From NCBI GenBank assembly GCA_001584585.1, contig LSYV01000042.1:946374-960199 (forward strand): DNA of 13,826 nucleotides, in the 5' to 3' direction. The stretch comes from Gonium pectorale (lineage: Eukaryota; Chlorophyta; Chlorophyceae; Chlamydomonadales; Volvocaceae). Position numbers and translations under genes: made by a program. The notes under the pieces are model-generated. The model searched no databases. It saw only the letters and a program-made list of their open reading frames with translations, and was not told the DNA's origin. This document shows positions 9,000 to 13,826 of this stretch, piece by piece. Each line of letters starts with the position of its first letter. The stretch's first letter is position 1.

Positions 9000-11900
9000 C
9001 TAGGTGAGCAGGATGATCAGCAGCACGCTGACGACCACCGCCGCCACCAGCCAGAATAGCAGGCACTTATTGCGCGCGGAGCGGCTGCTACGCGAGGCGG
9101 CCACCAGCTGCCGCTGCCCCTCCACCACCCGCTCCGCCACGGTGCTGATGGCGGTGTCCACCGTCTGGAGCTGCTCGCCCTGCGCCGGACGCGGAGCGGA
9201 CGCGGCGGAGGGGGGAGTGTGGATGCGGAGCGGATGCGGGGCGGGAAGTGGGGTCTTGCGCGAATCATGTGATTGTTTTACCATTCAAGCACCCACACGC
9301 TGCCTCCCCGCTTGGCACACGCTTCGGGGGCCGTCCGTGTGTGAGCAGCCGGCCAGGCAGGTGGACAGCCGCCGGGCCGACCCATGGGGTGGGGGGCGCC
9401 GAGGGTCCGCCCCTGCCCCTGCCCCTGCCGCCACCCCCTGCGCCCCTGGTACGCGATGAGCACGAAAAAACTCGACCCGCCCAGCTCCCTTCCCCGACGC
9501 CTACCCCGACCTTGTGAGCTGACGGGGAGGCGCCCCTGTCGCACCTCTCCCGGCGCCCCATATCTCCCGCCTCCCTACCCTCCCGCCTGCCGCCTCCCCT
9601 TTCACCAGTGGCTACAGTGGTAAAGGGGGGGTGGGTGCGCACCGCCAGGCTCCTGGCACGCTCGATCGTCGCCGCCCCCACCGCCCTCCCCTCTCTACCT
9701 CCCCCCCACCTGGTCCGCTATGAGCACCGCCAGGTCCTGGAACATCTCGTTCACCTCCCCGATCTGGCGCTGTATCTCGGCGATGCCCGCGTCGCGCTCC
9801 TCGATGAGCGCCTCCTGGTAGCGCACGCTGTCGTCCAGCGCGGCCACCTGGAGGCAGGGGGCAGGTGGGGGCGGGGGCGGGGGGTGGCGGGGGCGGGTAT
9901 GTGTGGCCACGAGGTCGGTGTCGGGAGGGCTCCCAGCAGCATCGACGCGGTCTTCGTTAAGGCGCCTTCCCGAGGCATCTTCCACCTGCGAACATGGTAG
10001 CCTCGGCCAAAAAGCAACTGGTATAACAGCGCCACCTGATAGTGCACATTTCTCCTCCCGACGACCATAACCTCAGGGGCGGATGGCCGCGGGGAGGTGG
10101 GGGGTTTTAAGGAAACATGTTTCGATCGGAGAAGACTGAACGCCAGCTGTGTTCGCCCGAGGGGGGTGGGGGGAGGTTAGCACAGAGCGGCCGAACAACA
10201 GCCATGGGCAGGGCGCTGTTCCCCTCGCCCTCACCCCTGCCCCCGGCCCCGCCCTCGGACCCCACCCAGCAGCCCCGCGCCGCCAGCACCCCCCTCCCCC
10301 ACCGCGCACCTCGGCCAGCTTCTGCGCCTGCCTCCGCACCGCCGCCTCCACGTCGTCGGCGCCTCGAGAAGAGGACCCCACGCCGCCGTCCGGCCCCAGC
10401 AACGGGGCGGTCAGGCCCGAGTCGCCGCCCGTGCCGGCGCCTGGGGGGGTAGAGGGTTGGAAGGTATTCTCAGTAGAGAATCCCTGGGGCGCATAGAGCT
10501 CCCAGGGGGGCGGCGGAGCCGGCGTACGTGTGAGGGACACCCAGTCAGCGAAAAGGAGGCGGTGGCGGCGTTCGAGGCAGCTGCAGCGGCAGCAGGCGCG
10601 TCGGCGGCAGGGGCCGACGGCGGAGCCCGAGTGCCCTGGTGGCCGAGTCGCACGGCAAGAGAGTGCCGCCTGGCTCGCAAGGCGGACCATGAACGGGATC
10701 CCGGCCGCAAGGTGCGACCATGTGGTGCATAACGCCCTCTCCCCAAACGGTCACAGGCTGTACACCAATCCGCAATCCCACGCCCGTGAAGCCTGGGGGC
10801 TACGGACGAGACGTGGGCAGTGGAGTGCGGCGACCCGGTACGGCCACACAGCCCGCAGACACTGGCGCGCGGCGTCGCGCCCCTTCGACCCCAGCCAGCT
10901 GGTCCCACGAGTGCACCGCTGCCGCCCGACCCGCCATCCTCGTGACGTGATGCAGCTCGTCGCGCTACAGACCCTGGGGCCGGAGGCGCCGACCCGACCC
11001 TGCAGTGTGCCGCCGCCTGCCGCAAACTCCCGCCCCATCCCCCCACCCCACACACCCGCGCGGTGGCCCCCACACACAGATGGGCGGACCAGTGGATCCA
11101 GTCCGCGGCCCCACGGATGGGCGGACGAGGATGGAGGGCCGCCCCCCCGCGGCTCCACCCCAGCTGGTATCCCCCCTCTTGGGAGGCTCCCTCCCCCGCC
11201 CCCGCGCGCACGAGTAGCCCCAGCCCGCAGCCGTCGCCGGCGAGGCCGTACCCCCCCCCCACAGGCAAGAGTGGCTTGGCCGCCGGACGGGCGGCACAGC
11301 TGGCGTTCAGTCTTTTCCTATGGAAACTTGTTTCCTTACCCCCCCCCCCACCACACACACGGCTGGAGCCGCTTGCGCTCCCTGCGCAACCCTTGACGAC
11401 ACCCGCCGCTGCCGGCCGCGCATGCCCAGCGGCCCGCGGCTCCACCGCACCCGCCCCCGGCACCAACTCGGGGGAGCGCAGTTCTTCGCCGCACGCAAGC
11501 ACGCACCTCGCCCGCCCGCGCGCCCCGTCCCCGGCGCTGGCCGCGGCAGCGAGGCCGCCTCCCGCTCGGCTGCCATCCGCTGCGTGGCCTTGTAGTCCTG
11601 TGGAGCGGCGGGGGGCGGGGCCCGGGGCGGGGGCAAATTCAGAGGGTGGGCGGATGGGCTCCGGCTTGCGGGGCGCGGGGCGCGGGGCAGCCGTGGGCGC
11701 GCGGGCAGCAGCGCGGCAAGGAAAGGCGGCTGCGCGCCTGGTCGCAACGGCTGCGTTAGAAGGGGGAGGGGGGCGCTGCGGCCGGGGTGCGAAGAGCTGG
11801 AGTGAGTTGCTGGACCGCGGCCATCGGGATTGGTCCCCGGGGGCAGCGTGGCGGAGCCCAGCGGACGGTACGCACTGCATCGGTAGAGGCCAACCGCCCA

Positions 11901-12972
11901 ACGTGGGGATGCAGGGGGAGGCAGGGTCCAGGAACGGGCATACCTTCCCGTCGGATTACAACCGTTACACTCTGTGCGACTCGCTCGCTCCGCAGGTCAC
12001 CACCAGGTCCAGGTCTAATACAAACAGGCATTGCCGGTTAGTTGCCCGTCCACGCGGCCCCCACTCCCCGACCCCCCTCCTCGCCCCCGTCCCAGGGCGC
12101 CGTCGCTCGCCTGCAGGATGCCCGCGAAGTCCTGCAGCAGCCGCTTGGCCTTGAGCGACAGCTGCGGGTCGGGCAGGGAGGCGCCTGGGCCCGCGCCTGG
12201 GCCAGGGCCCGCGGGTGCGCCCACTCGGCCGCCGGGCAGGGTCGCTGGAGAGGCGGCGCCGGCGCCGGCGCGGCCGCCGCCGTCGGCGTCGTGGAGCGAC
12301 GTCGAGCTGTCCTTTACGTCTCTTCGCGCGCTGTGGGGGAAGAGGGAGGGTGGTATTTTGGGACGGGGGGCTGGGGCCATGCAGCAGCAGTTGCTAACAG
12401 TCGCTGAGCACACGGTGTAGCGTGGGAGGGATGGGGGAAGACGGGAGACGGTGGTGACAGGGGTGGTGTCAGGTGCGCAGGTTGGTGGCTGCCCGCCCAA
12501 GCCGCCGCTAGCAGGTGTTGCTGAAGACTGGTGTTTCGCCCTCAAAGCCGTGCCTCCGATACCCCTTGTGTAGCACGCGCCCTGGGACGCTTACGTCCTG
12601 GATGGTCGCGTTCACGTCTGCGATGCGGTGCCGATGGTCGAGCGTGTCCTTGGGCGTGCCCAGCATGTCCACAAGCTTTCTGAGCTGCGACACATTGCTG
12701 GCGAGCTTGAAGACCAGGGCCTCGACCTCCCGCGTGGCCTGCGGTGTTGGGGGCCCACGGCGTCGGTTTGAGTCCCGAACGGACGCTCCCACCACAGCCG
12801 ATACTTCAAGGTAAACGGTTCTCCCACTTGCCTGGTTTTGATAGCTAGACAGCTCGCGACCGCCATTTCGGGCGAGGTCCTGCATCGGCATCTGCTCATC
12901 TCATGCACGTGGGAAGGGCGAGGAGCACAAGATGATTGAGATACTCTCGGCTGCTCAGACCTGGAAGCTCAT
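9000..12972 (-). CDS. SYP2: Qa-SNARE syntaxin, SYP2 / PEP12-VAM3 (syntaxin 7-like) group
   Basis: Tail-anchored Qa-SNARE of the group that drives fusion at prevacuolar and vacuolar membranes. Proposed exons (minus strand): 12972-12961, 12879-12832, 12738-12595, about 12330-12111, 11597-11507, 10440-10310, 9847-9710, 9179-9000 (TAG at 9002-9000). The N-terminus reads MSFQ|DLARNGG; an unspliced alternative starts at ATG 12891 (MPMQDL). Helix Ha carries LVDMLGTPKDTLDHR, the SYP2 signature. VKDSS and SLKAKRLLQDFAGILQ|DYKATQRMAAERE form the Hb-Hc part. A Gly/Pro-rich linker precedes the SNARE helix (EALIEERDAGIAEIQRQIGE, then VNEMFQDLAVLIADQ). The zero-layer Gln is the last codon of exon 9847-9710. 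A roughly 20-residue hydrophobic anchor ends the protein (CLLFWLVAA...IILLT). Length is about 320 residues, somewhat longer than plant SYP2 proteins because of linker insertions. Introns after 12832 and 12111 appear to start with GC. The join between 12595 and 12330 has a phase conflict. Family assignment is secure; some exon edges are not. Confidence 0.88.
9180..9709 (-). other. Last SYP2 intron (530 nt), splits the SNARE motif after the zero-layer Gln
   Basis: Donor CAG|GTGGGG follows the zero-layer glutamine codon; acceptor GTCCGGCGCAG precedes GGCGAGCAGCTC. Both are phase 0, and the joined protein (ADQ|GEQLQTVDTAI) matches the family without a gap. The intron carries a GCCCCT triple repeat (9409-9426) and a 17-nt motif shared with the leader of the next gene (9265-9281). 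Confidence 0.75.
9848..10309 (-). other. SYP2 intron (462 nt), with the second arm of the inverted repeat
   Basis: Donor GAG|GTGCGCGG at 10309 and acceptor CCCCTGCCTCCAG ending at 9848, both phase 0. It holds the opposite-orientation arm of the repeat at 10108-10158. The 3' part before the acceptor is a long C-rich pyrimidine tract on the minus strand. Confidence 0.7.
10108..10158. repeat. Inverted-repeat arm A (SYP2 intron)
   Basis: The reverse complement of these 51 nt matches 11289-11338 over its whole length with only about seven differences. The shared core includes CACAGCTGGCGTTCAGTCTT and ends GTTTCCTTA; similarity stops sharply outside it. It could be a remnant of a small transposable element or the end of a larger one. 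No flanking target-site duplication is obvious. Confidence 0.75.
10441..11506 (-). other. Longest SYP2 intron (1066 nt), with one arm of an inverted repeat
   Basis: Donor GAG|GTGCGTGC at 11506 and acceptor CTACCCCCCCAG ending at 10441 are strong and phase-consistent (phase 1). The intron contains one 50-nt arm of an inverted repeat (11289-11338), poly-C runs of 10 and 11 bases, and a short local duplication of GATGGGCGGAC near 11080 and 11115. Open frames of 100 codons or more cross it on both strands, but they have no coding character and run through splice sites. Confidence 0.7.
11289..11338. repeat. Inverted-repeat arm B (SYP2 intron)
   Basis: Partner of the arm at 10108-10158, in opposite orientation, about 1.1 kb away and in the neighbouring intron. 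The exon 10440-10310 lies in the loop between them. A run of 11 C residues directly follows this copy. Confidence 0.75.
11598..12110 (-). other. GC-AG intron (513 nt) inside helix Hc of the SYP2 gene
   Basis: The exon ends ATCCTGCAG and is followed by GCGAGC; the acceptor is CGCTCCACAG before GACTACAAG. The junction joins FAGILQ to DYKATQRMAAERE, which reproduces the length and register of the syntaxin Hc helix exactly. The nearest in-phase GT donor (CGC|GTGGAC near 12047) would insert about 20 Gly/Ser/Arg residues into that helix. The rest of the intron shows only GC-rich, G-run sequence and no other feature. Confidence 0.65.
12739..12831 (-). other. Short GC-AG intron (93 nt) in the SYP2 gene
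   Basis: The exon ends AACCAG and is followed by GCAAGT, the classic consensus of rare GC-type donors. The acceptor is CCAACACCGCAG. Both junctions are phase 0. The 93 nt contain no stop in frame, so retention would add 31 residues between the N-terminal peptide and helix Ha. The retained codons are rich in A/T third positions (AGA, GTA, TCA, GGA, CTT), unlike typical exons here, which favours an intron. No GT donor in the right phase fits as well; GAA|GTATCG would leave only about 66 nt. Confidence 0.55.
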
Positions 12973-13170
12973 CGCGACGACGCTTCTATCTCCACGCGAG
13001 GCCCGGAGCGCTGCCGGAAGCCAAAGCCCTTCAGCCTAGGTTCGGGAATTAAGACCCCTTGGAAAATAATTACGGTATGCTACGTTCAGATAGTTCATAC
13101 AGCTTGTTGGGCTTCTGCGCGACAGTGGCTCTACCCTCGGAAGGCGCGTATGAGACAAGCTACTGATGGC
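12973..13170 (-). promoter_or_regulatory. Promoter and 5' leader region of the SYP2 gene
   Basis: About 200 nt separate the expected cleavage site of the upstream gene from the first candidate start codon of the SNARE gene. The stretch has lower GC than its surroundings, with an AT-rich core near 13045-13105 containing TAATTATTTT on the minus strand. I do not see a clear TATA box at a fixed distance from a transcription start. Given the head-to-tail arrangement, promoter and 5'UTR must both fit in this short interval. The transcription start cannot be placed by eye. Confidence 0.4.
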
Positions 13171-13183
13171 GCTGTATAATCAT

Positions 13184-13188
13184 TTACA
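13184..13188 (-). terminator. TGTAA poly(A) signal of the right-edge gene
   Basis: On the minus strand the sequence reads CCTTGTAAATG, with TGTAA about 140 nt downstream of the TGA of the right-edge gene. TGTAA is the established polyadenylation signal of Chlamydomonas and Volvox nuclear genes. Cleavage would be expected 10-20 nt further on, near 13170. Confidence 0.6.
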
Positions 13189-13327
13189 AGGACTGATGGG
13201 GAGATGGGCTGATGGACATTCAGAGACAGGTCTTCGCGACGCGCAACACCCCCAACCATTAGGGTACGTCCAACCGTTTCCGTTGGCGTGGATGTCCCGA
13301 GCCCCCCGCCCCGCCTCCGCACAGCTT

Positions 13328-13826
13328 TCAAACAACAGCCACCCCGGCAGCGCGAGCCAGCACGCGCCAGCCCAGTGTCGAGTGCACCAGGTCGTACGTG
13401 TACGGCGGCACGACGTCGCGCAGCGCCCACAGGCACGCCAGCACCACCCGCAGCGCACCCGCCTCCCCCTCCAGCGCCCCCTCCCTCTCCAAGACCGCCG
13501 CCGGCGACTGCCGGCGCTGCCCCTCCCTCGCCACCGCCAGCAGCGCCCCCGCCACCGCATCCGTGCTGCTGCTCCAGGGGGGCCGCGCCAGCAGCCGCGG
13601 CAGCGTATACGGCAGGACCTCCAGCGCCGCCGCCCGCGACGCCAGCGCAACGCACAGCTCCGGCGCCGCTGCCAGCGCGCCCGCGGCGGCTGCGCTGCCG
13701 CTCCCGGCGGGGCCGCTGCCAGCGGCGGCGCCGCCGGCGCTTGCGCCGCCGCCTACGGCGGCGTGGTAGGTTAGGCATGTTGTCACGAGCGCCGCCGCCA
13801 GCTCCAGCGCGGGCCGCTGCCGGGGT
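13328..13826 (-). CDS. C-terminal exon of an unidentified helical protein (partial)
   Basis: The reading frame enters from the right edge of the window (first full codon at 13825) and stays open for 165 codons to a TGA at 13330-13328. It begins PRQRPALELAAALVTTC, passes an Ala/Gly/Ser-rich stretch, and ends with a regular, probably alpha-helical part containing APELCVALASRAAALEVLPY, VLACLWALRDVVPPYTYDLV and a terminal GWRVLARAAGVAVV. Codons end almost always in G or C, as in the other exons here. A TGTAA poly(A) signal lies about 140 nt past the stop, which supports this as the true 3' end. I see no catalytic or binding motif and no signal for membrane insertion. The helical, Ala/Leu-rich pattern could fit a HEAT/ARM-like scaffold, but that is only an impression. 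The 5' part of the gene is outside the window, so no function is proposed. Confidence 0.6.
   Translation of the reverse strand, partial: PRQRPALELAAALVTTCLTYHAAVGGGASAGGAAAGSGPAGSGSAAAAGALAAAPELCVALASRAAALEVLPYTLPRLLARPPWSSSTDAVAGALLAVAREGQRRQSPAAVLEREGALEGEAGALRVVLACLWALRDVVPPYTYDLVHSTLGWRVLARAAGVAVV

Noticed and set aside
8160..9059. 299-codon plus-strand open frame
   Set aside because: It runs antisense across the terminal SYP2 exon, has low-complexity Pro/Arg/Ala content, and includes a translated 12-bp tandem repeat. No splice or family support.
10411..11901. 496-codon minus-strand open frame
   Set aside because: It crosses a well-supported SYP2 intron and its splice sites in a frame that does not match the SNARE exons. 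It is open only because GC-rich DNA has few stop codons.
11063..12154. 363-codon plus-strand open frame
   Set aside because: Antisense to SYP2 exons and introns, with Pro/Ala/Arg bias and no recognisable motif.
12318..12594. A GT-AC or AC-AG intron that would give perfect family spacing
   Set aside because: The duplicated GACGTAA makes such a junction possible on paper, but these splice classes are extremely rare and no U12-type donor consensus is present. An indel or the weaker GT donor is more likely.

Overview
The window looks like nuclear DNA of a volvocine green alga (Chlamydomonas/Volvox group). The evidence is a very GC-rich sequence with an extreme GC bias at codon third positions, many introns of about 80-1100 nt with C/T-rich tracts ending in CAG, Ala/Gly/Ser/Gln homopolymer runs inside exons, and TGTAA (the green-algal poly(A) signal) downstream of stop codons. 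I see no bacterial, organellar or viral features. All three genes I can support lie on the minus strand, head to tail. Every long plus-strand reading frame appears to be an antisense shadow of GC-rich sequence.

From high to low coordinates: (1) 13826-13328 is the last exon of an unidentified gene that enters from the right edge, followed by a short 3'UTR with TGTAA at 13188-13184. (2) 12972-9000 is a complete, intron-rich Qa-SNARE gene of the plant SYP2 / PEP12-VAM3 (syntaxin-7-like) group. The Habc start with LGTPKDT, the SNARE helix and a C-terminal anchor are all readable across the introns. Its putative 3'UTR runs to a TGTAA near 7903. (3) About 7880-7035 is a lower-GC intergenic/promoter/leader region. 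(4) 7034-287 is one large multi-exon gene for a probable polytopic membrane protein with several N-terminal hydrophobic segments and a very long low-complexity remainder; I cannot assign it to a family. It may continue past the left edge.

The SNARE would act in fusion at prevacuolar/vacuolar (late endosomal) membranes. Nothing in the sequence ties the two flanking genes to it functionally, and no operon logic applies in a nuclear genome.

The most interesting signals are in RNA processing: at least one, probably two, GC-AG introns in the SNARE gene; a start codon apparently split from the body of the SYP2 N-terminus by an 81-nt intron; a phase conflict at another SNARE intron; a 14-bp perfect hairpin whose five-base loop is exactly a GTGAG splice donor in the large gene; a roughly 50-bp inverted repeat flanking a SNARE exon; and two nested upstream ORFs ahead of the large gene. 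All exon models come from reading splice signals and reading phase by eye, without transcripts or database searches.
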